From Croceibacterium_A sp035626815 (GTDB lineage Bacteria; Pseudomonadota; Alphaproteobacteria; Sphingomonadales; Sphingomonadaceae): a DNA stretch of 64,000 nt. The stretch's first letter is position 1, and each line of letters starts with the position of its first letter. The position numbers were made by a program, and so were the translations under genes. Location of the stretch: assembly GCA_035626815.1 (NCBI GenBank), contig DASPMY010000050.1, positions 62,001 to 126,000 of the forward strand, read 5' to 3'. The notes under the pieces are model-generated. The model saw nothing but the letters and a program-made list of their open reading frames with translations. It was not told the origin of the DNA and did not search any database. Shown piece by piece: positions 50,512 through 59,124 of this stretch.

Positions 50512-51885
50512 CTAAGCAGGCCGCGGGCGTTGAGGATTCTCCGTGTCGGCCAACCAACCGCATGCGACTGCACAGATAACCGCGAGTAGCGGAGTGCGCA
50601 GCGGATAGTCAACCAAACTGCTGAGAAGCATCATCGCGATCATCCCGAGGGCGAGCCGAGCAAGCCGGCCCGTCGTACGTCCGTCGGAGCGCCGCAAAGC
50701 GACAATGCCACGACGGGCGATCCACGCGACGAACAGCCCGAGCAGGACCAGCGCGGCCAGCCCGCCGGCCAGGACCACCTCGAGCAGATCGTTATGTGCG
50801 TGATTGAGATAGCTCGGCGACAACAGGGCCTCCGGCTCGTAGTAGCGAAACAGCGGGTCGAACCCGCCGAAGCCTGAGCCCACCGGGAAGAAGTCCCAGG
50901 TGATCTTGAGCAGGGTCGGCATGTATTCGAGACGGGATTCGTCGCTCAGGTCCATCCCGGCCGCTCGCTGGACGGCTTCGTCCCGCGAGAGGAAAACCGC
51001 CGCTCCGAGTACGACCGCGCCGAGGCCGAAAACGAGCCCGGGCAGCCACTTGCCCCAACGGCCCGCGGTTGCAGGCGCCTGTTGTCCACGCCAGAACAGG
51101 AAAGCCATCGCCAGGCCCACCACCGCCAGCACCAATCCGGCTCGGGAGCCCGTGGCGAGCATCAGCGGCAGAAGAAAGATAGCCACCGCGGCGCAAATCC
51201 ACCTCTTCACGCCCTGAAACCGAGGCTCAGCGGGAAACGACGCCCAGACCGCCAGCATCGGCCAGAGCATCGCGAGGAGCAGCGCCTGGTGGTTGCGATT
51301 GGCGAGGAACCCGACCGGCAGGCCACGATTGGTAACCTCGAACAAGTAGAGTCGGCTTTGGACGCCGCTCGACATCTGGGCCAGCCCGAGCAGGGCGCTC
51401 AGGGCGCCGCCGACGATCAGCACGGGCAACAGGTCGCGCGTCCGGTCGGCCGGCAGCGAGGCGAACCCCACCAAGGCCGCGAATGGCACACACAGGCCGA
51501 CGAGGGTGCCAAGAGTAAGATCGGGCGACAAGCTGATCGGACGCCACGGTTGCTCCAGCCCTACCGTCCTGGCGGTGGCGGCAAATGGCTCGTGGCCAGG
51601 GAGGTTGGTCCACACCGAGGGCGGCAGCGGAACGAGCTGGATCGCGATGATCGCGGCCAGCACTGTCAGCAGCAGCAACGGATACCTGATGACGTTCCAG
51701 CGGATCGCTCGAAAATCGGCGAGAAAGATCGCGAGGCACACCACGGAGAGCGGTTGGAGCACGACCAGAGACTTCACGTCGGCTCGAGACGCGCCGCCCA
51801 TCAGGAAGCAGGCGGCAATCAGAAGCGTCAGCGCGCCGAACTTGAGGGCGCTCTGGCGGCGGCTCCCGTCGAGCGGTCGGGTCAT
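50512..51885 (-). CDS. O-antigen ligase/polymerase family membrane protein (Wzy_C)
   Basis: A 457-residue integral membrane protein with about 12 hydrophobic segments. The large periplasmic loop carries GLPVGFLANRNHQALLLA and FFPVGSGFGGFDPLFRYY, then NHAHNDLLEVVLAGGLAAL, the Wzy_C/WaaL signature with conserved His and Asp. ATG 51885 is preceded by GAGAAGGGAAG, a strong ribosome site. Next to wza/wzc it may be the polymerase for the exported polysaccharide; as a second polymerase-like protein beside wzy (30.9 kb) it could alternatively be the ligase joining chains to lipid A-core. 74 bases separate it from wza. Confidence 0.88.
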   Translation of the reverse strand: MTRPLDGSRRQSALKFGALTLLIAACFLMGGASRADVKSLVVLQPLSVVCLAIFLADFRAIRWNVIRYPLLLLTVLAAIIAIQLVPLPPSVWTNLPGHEPFAATARTVGLEQPWRPISLSPDLTLGTLVGLCVPFAALVGFASLPADRTRDLLPVLIVGGALSALLGLAQMSSGVQSRLYLFEVTNRGLPVGFLANRNHQALLLAMLWPMLAVWASFPAEPRFQGVKRWICAAVAIFLLPLMLATGSRAGLVLAVVGLAMAFLFWRGQQAPATAGRWGKWLPGLVFGLGAVVLGAAVFLSRDEAVQRAAGMDLSDESRLEYMPTLLKITWDFFPVGSGFGGFDPLFRYYEPEALLSPSYLNHAHNDLLEVVLAGGLAALVLLGLFVAWIARRGIVALRRSDGRTTGRLARLALGMIAMMLLSSLVDYPLRTPLLAVICAVACGWLADTENPQRPRPA

Positions 51886-52011
51886 TGCTTCCCTTCTCAT
51901 CATGGCGCGGTGCGCGTATAGGGGCGCGATCGCGGTCGTGTAAAGTTGACCGGGTCCAGGGTTTTCCGCGGTGACGCCGGCACCGCGCGACGAAAGGGTA
52001 CGCACAGACAA

Positions 52012-52416
52012 ATGTCGGACGTATTGGCCACCACGGTTGCGCTGGCGATGTGCGCCGTCGGATTTCTGCCGCTGATCCTGCACCGGTGGGTGCCGCAGGC
52101 GGCGATTGCGGCCGGCCTAGTCGTTGCGACCTTCGTCCTCGCGATCGGGTTTGCGAATACTGGAATTTTCGAGCGCGGCTCGCTCGCGCGCACCGATGTC
52201 GCCGAGCTGGTGCCGGCCGAAGCTTCTCTGGGTCGGTGCCAGGAGATCTTCAGCGTCTTGCGAGACGCGGGCGTAGTGCTCGGCGAACCCGGGGAGTCCA
52301 CGCTCACCGTCCGCGGCGCGTTTTGGGATCAGATACCAGCGCCGATCCGCGACGCCGCGACGGCATGCGCGGCATCGCCTGACAGCACAGCGGAGGTCGA
52401 GATCATCCGTCGCTAG
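52012..52416 (+). CDS. Small membrane protein of unknown function
   Basis: A 134-residue protein with two adjacent hydrophobic segments in residues 5-50 (TTVALAMCAVGFLPLIL and AAIAAGLVVATFVLAIGF) and a soluble C-terminal part of about 80 residues with two cysteines (LGRCQEIF and TACAASP). ATG 52012 is preceded by CGAAAGGGTA at 15-20 bases, so the ribosome site is only fair. It diverges from the Wzy_C gene and precedes another small membrane ORF by 2 bases. No family recognised. Confidence 0.55.
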   Translation: MSDVLATTVALAMCAVGFLPLILHRWVPQAAIAAGLVVATFVLAIGFANTGIFERGSLARTDVAELVPAEASLGRCQEIFSVLRDAGVVLGEPGESTLTVRGAFWDQIPAPIRDAATACAASPDSTAEVEIIRR

Positions 52417-52502
52417 TTATGGTTTCCGCGCTTGACCGCGCGGCCGCCACTCGTCCAGGGATTTGTGGCCCCTCCTGTTACGTTGTCTCTTTCGAGGAAG
52501 AA

Positions 52503-52664
52503 TTGGAAACTTTGATCGTCGTTGCTGCTGTTCTGGCAGTGGGCGTTGTCGGCGCTGTGGCCACCGTTGGCTGGGCGCTCTACGTGAAGCCGCGCCTGCG
52601 CCGCCGCTACGAACGCAACCATCACCGCAGCAAGCGAAACGGCACGCGCAAATCGAGCCGCTGA
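52503..52664 (+). CDS. Small single-helix membrane protein, basic tail (hypothetical)
   Basis: A 53-residue product: LETLIVVAAVLAVGVVGA forms one membrane helix, followed by a strongly basic tail (KPRLRRRYERNHHRSKRNG). The TTG at 52503 has GAGGAAG five bases upstream. An in-frame ATG at 52419 would add 28 residues without visible function but would sit 2 bases after the previous gene. Such small helix-plus-basic-tail proteins are hard to separate from chance; the well-placed ribosome site is the main support. Confidence 0.4.
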   Translation: METLIVVAAVLAVGVVGAVATVGWALYVKPRLRRRYERNHHRSKRNGTRKSSR

Positions 52665-52924
52665 GGCTGATTGCCCTTCTCGCCCTCCAACATCGACATT
52701 GACCGAGCTGCTTTTCGGCTTCCGTCGCGAACCACTCCGGCGCGGCCGTTCGCAACCTGGCTTTGCGCGGAAGCGTAATGTCTGATAGCCGACCGACAGG
52801 ATCGATCATCACCGCAACTCGGGACGGTTTTCGCGCGCCATCAGGGATCTGCGGAGCACGTCGGTCCGGCGCGCCGCGTGTCATGTCGCGAGCACTGTCG
52901 ATCGAATGTTGAAAGTCGTTGCTG

Positions 52925-55900
52925 ATGACCGAAGAGCTGGGCGCAGGGATTGTCGGAGAGTGGGAGGAGCTGGTTCATCCCCTCTCGACGCGCGACGAGA
53001 TCGGGTTTGTCGTCTTCAACGACCGCCTGTGGGTTATCGGGGCATCCGTGGTTCCGCCCGGAGCGAGCGGCCATGAGGTGTTCTCGACCGCCGACGGCAT
53101 AAACTGGACCGAGCACGGCCCTGGCGACTGGATCGGACAACGCGGGCCCACGACCGTCGTCTTCAACGGCTACATCTACCTCGTCGGCAACGCGATGCAG
53201 GACGACGTGTGGCGAACCGCGGACCCGGCATCCGGCCATTGGGAAAAGGTGCTCGACGACGCGCCGTGGGGCATCCGCCACGGCGCGATGATAACCGTGT
53301 TCGACGACAAGATTTGGCTGATGGGCGGAATGCAGTTCGGCCCCGAGGGCTGGCCCGAGATCGGCGCGCCGGTGTCCGAGGCCCAAAGCTTCAACGATAT
53401 CTGGGTCTCCGAAGACGGGGTCAACTGGACCCAAGCGCTCGACCACGCGCCCTGGGGGCCGCGGGCGCACATCAACGGCGGCGCGGCGGTGCTGAACGGC
53501 CGGATGTACGTCGTCTCCGGCGGCGTGATCAACCTGCAGCCGTTCGGATCGGTGCGTGACCATGTGGGCGAGCCCTACCGCGACGTCTGGTCCACCGCCG
53601 ATGGCGTGAACTGGACCCTCGAGACCGACCACGCGCCCTGGACGGGGCGGACGTTCGGAAGCCTGGCGGTCTATCAGAACCAGCTCGTCCTGATGGGCGG
53701 TTCGATCGGCACGAACCACCGCGACATGGACCACGACATCTGGGTTTCCAATGATGGCGGCAAGACCTGGACAGAAGGGGTCTTTCCCGGTCTTCCGCGC
53801 CACGCCTCGGGCATGATCTCGTTCAACGATGACCTGTATATTGCGGGCGGCCTGCAAACCGATGACATGTGGCGTCTAAACGGTCCCAAGCAAAACCCCG
53901 ACCAGGCCGCCGGCGAAGATCAGCCCTTCAGCCTGACGCTGGATTCCACCGCGTTCGACACGGTTCCGGCCGATCCGGCTTATGTGGCGATGCTGAACGA
54001 CGGCTCGCCGCTTCCCGCCTGGCTGGCGTTCGATCCCGGCACCCTGACCTTCTCCGGAACGCCCGAGAACGACGACGTCGGGACGATTGTCGTCGTCGTC
54101 CGTGCGACCGGAACTGGAGACACCGGTTCCGCCATGTTCCGGCTGGCGGTAGGCAATACCAACGATGCCCCGCTCGCGCAGAATCTCGACGTCAGCATCA
54201 ATCCCGACGGTCAATACGCGTTTTCGGATTCCACGACGGTTTTCGCCGATGACGATGCCGGCGACGCTTTGTCGGCAATCCGGATCGACAGCCTCCCGGC
54301 GGCCGGCGAGCTGAGGCTTGGCGCCAATCTCGTCGCTATCGGCCAGGTGATCGACGCCGCGGATCTCTCGTTGCTCAAGTTCACGCCGGCTGCGGGCGAG
54401 GCAGGCGTCGATTATGCCTCGTTCGCATTCACGACCCGCGACCAGAGCGGCAGCTTTGCGGGCAGCTCGAGCACGATCGTGTTCGACGTCGTTGCGCTGG
54501 CTCCGCAAGCGCAGAGCTCGAGCGTGGTCGTGCAGCAAGGCGGTAGCATCGTCTTAACCGTGGCCGACTTTGGCTTCTCGGATGCCAACGCCGACGATAG
54601 TCTGAAGGAGCTGACCATCGTCACCCTGCCGGACTGGGGGCAGCTGACCCTGGCCGGAACGGCGGTCACGGCGGGCCAGGTCATCACGCGCGCGGATCTT
54701 GCCGCCCTTGCGTTCGAGGCGCCGGCCGTGGCCCCCGCAGGGTCGGTCGACCTGACCTTTGCGGTGACCGATCAGACCGACCTGAGCTCCGCTTTGCCGG
54801 CCACTTTCACGATCGAAGTCAATCGCCCGCCGTCAGCGACCAATGTCGAAAAGCACATTCCGCAGAACCTGATTTTCATGCCGACGCCCGAAGATTTCGG
54901 ATTTGCCGATGTCGACGCTGGCGATCAGTTCGATGCCATCCGCATCGAGTCCCTGCCCAGTCAGGGCGAGCTCCTGCTCAACGGCGCGCCGATCACGGTG
55001 GGTCAGATCATACCCGCGTGGAAGGCACCGCAGATCGCCTACATACCGCTGGGAACGTCGAACATCGTCCACCAGGTCGAGTTCGGCTTTTCGGTACGCG
55101 ATAGCCGAGGAGGATTCAGCCAGCAGGCCCAGTTCACGCTGATCGTCGATACGATCCTTTACCGCAACAACTTCACCGGCGATGGCTCTGACAACGTCCT
55201 GGTCGGCGACATCGGCAACAACTGGATCGACGGACTCGGCGGTAACGACCTCCTGACACCTCAACTCGGCGACGACGTTCTCGAAGGCGGCCCCGGCAAC
55301 GACACGGTGTCGTTTGCCGCGTTCGCTCAGGCCGTCAGCGTGTCGCTCGGCCCCCTCGGTGGGCAAGCCACAGGCGTCGGGATCAAGTGGTTCTGGAACA
55401 TCGAGAACCTCATCGGAGGCAGCGGAGACGACTATTTCATCGGCGACGCCGCCGCCAATCGCTTCGAGGGAGCGCTCGGGAACGACACGCTCTACGGCGA
55501 AGATGGCGACGATGTCCTCTTGCCGGGCGTGGGAAATGACTATCTCAACGGCGGCAACGGCATCGATACGGTGTCTTTCCAGGGCTTCAGCCTCGACGTC
55601 ATCGCCGCGCTGGAAGCCGCACAGGTGGCCAGCGCGGTTGGCCTGAAGACGATCACGGGCGTCGAGAACCTGATCGGCGGCGACGGCCACGACCGGCTGA
55701 CCGGCGACGGTCTCGACAACCGCCTGGAGGGCGGCGTCGGCAACGACGTGCTCACACCGGGGACCGGGAGCGACATCCTCGACGGCGGCCCGGGCAGCGA
55801 CACGGTTTCGTTCGCGAGCCTGACGCAAAGCATCGGGGCGACGCTCGGACCGCTTGCCGGCCAGGGAACCGGCGCCGGCACCAAGTGGCTGTGGAACATC

Positions 55901-57370
55901 GAGAACCTCGTCGGCGGCAGCGGCAACGACTATTTCGTCGGCGACGGAGCGGCGAACCGCCTGGAAGGCGGGCTCGGCGACGATCGGCTCTTTGGCGAAG
56001 GCGGGAACGATGTCTTGTTGCCCGGCTTCGGGCATGACTATCTCGACACGGGCAGCGGCACCGACGCGGTGTCGTTCGCCGATCTGAACGTCGACATCAC
56101 CGCTGCACTCGGCATGACCGACAGCGAAAGCGGCGCCGGGCTCAAGACCATTCGCGGGGCAGACAATCTGATCGGCGGCGGCGGCAACGACCGACTGACC
56201 GGCGACGGATTCGACAACCGCCTGGAAGGCGGCCTCGGCAACGATGTGCTCACGCCGGGGACCGGCAGCGACATCCTCGATGGTGGCCTAGGCACCGACA
56301 CGGTCTCGTTTGCTGGCCTGGCACAGAACATCGGGGCCAGCCTCGGTCCGCTTGCCGGCCAGGGAACCGGCGCCGGCACCAAGTGGCTGTGGAACATCGA
56401 AAACCTGGTCGGCGGCAGCGGCAACGACCATTTCGTCGGCGACGGAGCCGCCAACCGTCTCGAGGGCGGGCTCGGCGACGACAGCCTCTACGGCGAAGGC
56501 GGGAACGACGTCTTATTGCCGGGTCACGGGCACGATTACCTCAATTCCGGCAGCGGCGTCGACACCGTGTCGTTCGTCGACCTGACGGTCGACATCACCG
56601 CCGCCCTCGGCATGACCGACGGCCAAAGCGGTGCGGGGCTTAAGACCATTCGCGGCGCGGAGAACTTGACCGGCGGCAGTGGCAACGACCGGCTGACCGG
56701 CGACAGTCTCGACAATCGCCTGGAAGGCGGCCTCGGCAACGACGTGCTCACACCGGGGACCGGCAACGACATCCTCGACGGCGGCCTGGGCACCGACACG
56801 GTCTCGTTCGCGGGCCTGACGCAAAGCATCGGGGCGACACTCGGTCCGCTTGCCGGCCAGGGTACCGGCGTCGGCACCAAGTGGCTGTGGGGCATCGAGA
56901 ACCTCGTCGGCGGCAGCGGCAGCGACTATTTCGTGGGCGACGGAGCGGCGAACCGCCTGGAAGGCGGGCTCGGCGACGACCGGCTGTTTGGCGAAGGCGG
57001 TAGCGACCTTCTGCTCGGCGGCCTCGGGCGCGACAACCTTCACGGCGGGAGCGGCAGCGACACGTTCGCCTACCAGGACGCCGCGCACTCGACGGGGGCC
57101 AGCACCGACAGCATCCTCGATCTCGCGCTCGGCGATGTGATCGATCTGTCGGCGATCGACGCCAAGACGGGCTCGGGAGGCAATGACGCGTTCAGCTTCA
57201 TCGGCTCGAGCGCATTCGGCAACGCGGCCGGCGAGTTGCGAGCCACGCTGCAGTCACCCGGCGTCTGGCTCGTCCAGGGAGACATCAACGGCGACAGCAC
57301 CGCCGACCTCGTCATCTCCGTGAGGATCGCCGACGCCCATTCGCTCACCTCGAACGATTTCATCGTCTAG
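52925..57370 (+). CDS. Large RTX protein with N-terminal Asp-box/kelch-like propeller, type I secretion substrate
   Basis: 1481 residues. About 1-315: five or six beta-propeller blades with repeated VFN-x-GxxW turns and Asp-box-like turns, the best being VSNDGGKTWTEG; similar ones read SEDGVNWTQ and TADGVNWTL. About 325-420: a putative Ig/dystroglycan-cadherin-like domain (LPAWLAFDPGTLTFSGTPEN). About 420-745: three cadherin-like repeats (FADDDAGDALSAIRI, SLPAAGELRL). About 748-1380: GGxGxDxL calcium-binding nonapeptides in four 166-residue units. The end 1380-1481 (DTFAYQDAAHST, ILDLALGDVIDLSAID) is the usual C-terminal type I secretion region. There is no N-terminal signal peptide. ATG 52925 chosen over TTG 52919. 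Likely a calcium-dependent extracellular adhesin or glycan-binding protein. No ABC exporter genes are in the window. Confidence 0.88.
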   Translation: MTEELGAGIVGEWEELVHPLSTRDEIGFVVFNDRLWVIGASVVPPGASGHEVFSTADGINWTEHGPGDWIGQRGPTTVVFNGYIYLVGNAMQDDVWRTADPASGHWEKVLDDAPWGIRHGAMITVFDDKIWLMGGMQFGPEGWPEIGAPVSEAQSFNDIWVSEDGVNWTQALDHAPWGPRAHINGGAAVLNGRMYVVSGGVINLQPFGSVRDHVGEPYRDVWSTADGVNWTLETDHAPWTGRTFGSLAVYQNQLVLMGGSIGTNHRDMDHDIWVSNDGGKTWTEGVFPGLPRHASGMISFNDDLYIAGGLQTDDMWRLNGPKQNPDQAAGEDQPFSLTLDSTAFDTVPADPAYVAMLNDGSPLPAWLAFDPGTLTFSGTPENDDVGTIVVVVRATGTGDTGSAMFRLAVGNTNDAPLAQNLDVSINPDGQYAFSDSTTVFADDDAGDALSAIRIDSLPAAGELRLGANLVAIGQVIDAADLSLLKFTPAAGEAGVDYASFAFTTRDQSGSFAGSSSTIVFDVVALAPQAQSSSVVVQQGGSIVLTVADFGFSDANADDSLKELTIVTLPDWGQLTLAGTAVTAGQVITRADLAALAFEAPAVAPAGSVDLTFAVTDQTDLSSALPATFTIEVNRPPSATNVEKHIPQNLIFMPTPEDFGFADVDAGDQFDAIRIESLPSQGELLLNGAPITVGQIIPAWKAPQIAYIPLGTSNIVHQVEFGFSVRDSRGGFSQQAQFTLIVDTILYRNNFTGDGSDNVLVGDIGNNWIDGLGGNDLLTPQLGDDVLEGGPGNDTVSFAAFAQAVSVSLGPLGGQATGVGIKWFWNIENLIGGSGDDYFIGDAAANRFEGALGNDTLYGEDGDDVLLPGVGNDYLNGGNGIDTVSFQGFSLDVIAALEAAQVASAVGLKTITGVENLIGGDGHDRLTGDGLDNRLEGGVGNDVLTPGTGSDILDGGPGSDTVSFASLTQSIGATLGPLAGQGTGAGTKWLWNIENLVGGSGNDYFVGDGAANRLEGGLGDDRLFGEGGNDVLLPGFGHDYLDTGSGTDAVSFADLNVDITAALGMTDSESGAGLKTIRGADNLIGGGGNDRLTGDGFDNRLEGGLGNDVLTPGTGSDILDGGLGTDTVSFAGLAQNIGASLGPLAGQGTGAGTKWLWNIENLVGGSGNDHFVGDGAANRLEGGLGDDSLYGEGGNDVLLPGHGHDYLNSGSGVDTVSFVDLTVDITAALGMTDGQSGAGLKTIRGAENLTGGSGNDRLTGDSLDNRLEGGLGNDVLTPGTGNDILDGGLGTDTVSFAGLTQSIGATLGPLAGQGTGVGTKWLWGIENLVGGSGSDYFVGDGAANRLEGGLGDDRLFGEGGSDLLLGGLGRDNLHGGSGSDTFAYQDAAHSTGASTDSILDLALGDVIDLSAIDAKTGSGGNDAFSFIGSSAFGNAAGELRATLQSPGVWLVQGDINGDSTADLVISVRIADAHSLTSNDFIV
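55195..57060 (+). repeat. Four tandem 498-bp repeats within the RTX gene
   Basis: The landmark CTGACACC/CTCACACC segment recurs at 55253, 55751, 56249 and 56747, exactly 498 bases (166 codons) apart each time. Units 2-4 are far more alike than unit 1, with long stretches identical at the DNA level (for example the region encoding GPLAGQGTGAGTKWLWNIEN). The fourth unit runs into the C-terminal secretion region. Confidence 0.9.
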
Positions 57371-57391
57371 CAGCATCCGCCGTCCGGCCCG

Positions 57392-58450
57392 TCAGGCGCC
57401 ACCGGGCGCCGTTGAGTACTGGACGTGCGGAGGGTTGGTCCGTCGCGACCTCTCGCGCCCGTCCGCTAGTTGAAAAGTGCCGTTGTTCGTGTTGCCGGCC
57501 AGCACGTTGCCGCCGAGATCGTTGATCACCGAGGCACCGCCGGGATTGATCCCGACGCCGTTACCGGTGATCGTCGTTCCGGCCACGCGCATCCGAACGC
57601 TGGCCCCATTGCCGATGATGCCCTGGCCCGTGTTGTTGAACACGTGCGTGTCGGTGATCATCGCGACGGGAACACTGCCGCTGACGGGCTTGAAGAGGTG
57701 AATTCCGTTGGTGCTTCCGGTGATGTGGCTGTCATGGATTTCCACGGAAACGCCGGCGGCCGACGTATTCACGGTCGTGTTGACATGGAACGCGTTGTTG
57801 CCGTTGTTCGCGAGGGTCACGTTGTCCAGGGCCACCCTGGCGCTGCCGCCAGCGCCGGTAGGCTGGACGAGGATCCCGCCGCCCGTTCCGGGTGCCCCGG
57901 CGACCCCGTTGTCGGAAATGGTGGAATTGAGCACGGTCAGCTTGAGCGTCCCCGCCGGCTGGACCGAGATGCCAAGTCCATTCGCCGCGCGGTAGTTGCG
58001 GATAACGGTGTTCTGCACGTGCACGATGCCGCCGCTGACGATGCGGATGCCGTTTTGGGCCGAACCGGCGCCGTTGAAGTCGAGGCCGCTGAGGAACACG
58101 GTGTCGGTCGCAGCCGGCAGATTGATGACGAAGCCATTGACGCCGGCCCCGGCGGACAGGACGCCGCCCTCGCTGTAGTCGCAAATGACCGAAATCGACT
58201 TGATGATTGTCAGGCCGCCGAAGCCGCCCGGATCGAGGCAGTTGATTTCGCCACCCGTGGCGGTCTTCGATATCGCGCCGGCGAAAGTCTTGCACGGCGC
58301 GGTGCGGCTGCAGGGGTTGGCGTCGTCGCCTACTCCGGAAACCCAGGTCCGCGTCGCCTGGGCCCGAGCCGGCGCGGCGGCGACCGTGAGCGCCAGTGCG
58401 ACAGACAGCGCCGCAATCGCCAATTGTGCGCCAGGCTTCATGATCTGCAT
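57392..58450 (-). CDS. Exported right-handed beta-helix protein
   Basis: A 352-residue protein with a signal peptide (ALSVALALTVAAAPARAQA, cut near residue 31). The start of the mature part is TWVSGVGDDANPCSRTAPCK followed by TFAGAISKT, an opening I know from sphingomonad beta-helix proteins. Parallel-helix rungs follow, rich in N, G, T and V (NGIRIVSGGIVHVQNTVIRN, VEIHDSHITGSTNGIHLF). Residues from about 328 (GRERSRRTNPPHVQ) are Arg/Pro-rich and unlike a helix cap, so the end may reflect a lost stop or small frameshift. Probably periplasmic or surface-located; no enzymatic residues identified. It converges on the RTX gene (21 bases between stops). Confidence 0.8.
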   Translation of the reverse strand: MQIMKPGAQLAIAALSVALALTVAAAPARAQATRTWVSGVGDDANPCSRTAPCKTFAGAISKTATGGEINCLDPGGFGGLTIIKSISVICDYSEGGVLSAGAGVNGFVINLPAATDTVFLSGLDFNGAGSAQNGIRIVSGGIVHVQNTVIRNYRAANGLGISVQPAGTLKLTVLNSTISDNGVAGAPGTGGGILVQPTGAGGSARVALDNVTLANNGNNAFHVNTTVNTSAAGVSVEIHDSHITGSTNGIHLFKPVSGSVPVAMITDTHVFNNTGQGIIGNGASVRMRVAGTTITGNGVGINPGGASVINDLGGNVLAGNTNNGTFQLADGRERSRRTNPPHVQYSTAPGGA

Positions 58451-58767
58451 GACAGTTTTCCCCGTTGCGACCGAATGGCACGGCCGGCACTGACCGATTC
58501 ACCTTGGACCCGGCTCCAGGCGCGCTCCCCCGGTGCGGGCAATGTACAGCCCTGCCCCCGAGCGGTGCTCTGGCCCTCAGCGAGTCGCACGGTCGAGCAT
58601 GACGTCGTTGGCATGCCGCGGAAAGCGAAATGACCACGCTGTCCCACGCTGGAGCCCGCAGACCAGCGGGCAGATTGTTAACCATCGCCTGAAAGGACTC
58701 GTTAGGCAATTACGCTCATCGTGCGCCAAGCATGGGCGACTCCCCCGGGCCGCCATGCCGTTAGGGA
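58451..58767. other. 317-bp divergent intergenic region
   Basis: Lies between the leftward beta-helix gene and the rightward PilZ gene, so it holds both promoters, but I see no convincing -35/-10 pair. One inverted repeat, GCCCGC-AGACCA-GCGGGC, lies at 58654-58671. No open frame here has a recognisable product. Confidence 0.5.
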
Positions 58768-59124
58768 ATGCACCGGATGACCCTGCATCACACGCTCGGC
58801 CGCTATCATGTCGCCGCGCAGGAGGACCGCTCCGCGCACCGCACCAAGCTCGCCATCCCGGCCCAGCTGCGGGCTTCGGGGGCGCGGGCCTTCCAGACGG
58901 TGGTCAACGACCTGTCGCTGTCGGGCTTCTCCGCCACCGCGATCACCCGGATGCACGTCGGCGCGGTGTGCTGGCTGACCCTGCCCGGGCTCGAATCGCT
59001 CCAGGCCGAGGTGGTCTGGTGGGAAAACAACATGTGCGGGTGCGCGTTCTCCAACCTGCTGAGCCCGATCGTCCACGACAACATCCTCGCGCGCTATCGC
59101 GGCGACGGGGTCTATCGCGGCTGA
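58768..59124 (+). CDS. PilZ-domain protein
   Basis: A 118-residue single-domain protein. The PilZ signature is partly visible: HRTKLAIPAQL supplies one basic position of the RxxxR switch region, and VNDLSLSGFSA matches the (D/N)xSxxG loop. WLTLPGLESLQAEVVWWENN and CGCAFSNLLSP are the later barrel strands. The first arginine of RxxxR appears to be present only as SAHRTK, so c-di-GMP binding is plausible but not certain. An ATG 9 bases downstream (MTLHH) is an alternative start. The last 13 bases overlap the cfa 3' end. PilZ proteins often control polysaccharide export or motility, which would suit this neighbourhood. Confidence 0.82.
   Translation: MHRMTLHHTLGRYHVAAQEDRSAHRTKLAIPAQLRASGARAFQTVVNDLSLSGFSATAITRMHVGAVCWLTLPGLESLQAEVVWWENNMCGCAFSNLLSPIVHDNILARYRGDGVYRG

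Noticed and set aside
52665..52924. Promoter or small ORF in the 260-bp gap before the RTX gene
   Set aside because: A TTGACC-like hexamer is present but lacks a matching -10 box at proper spacing; no convincing ORF.
55195..57060. CRISPR-like or satellite array
   Set aside because: The period is 498 bp, in frame, and encodes RTX nonapeptides; there are no short repeats with unique spacers. No CRISPR array was seen anywhere in the window.
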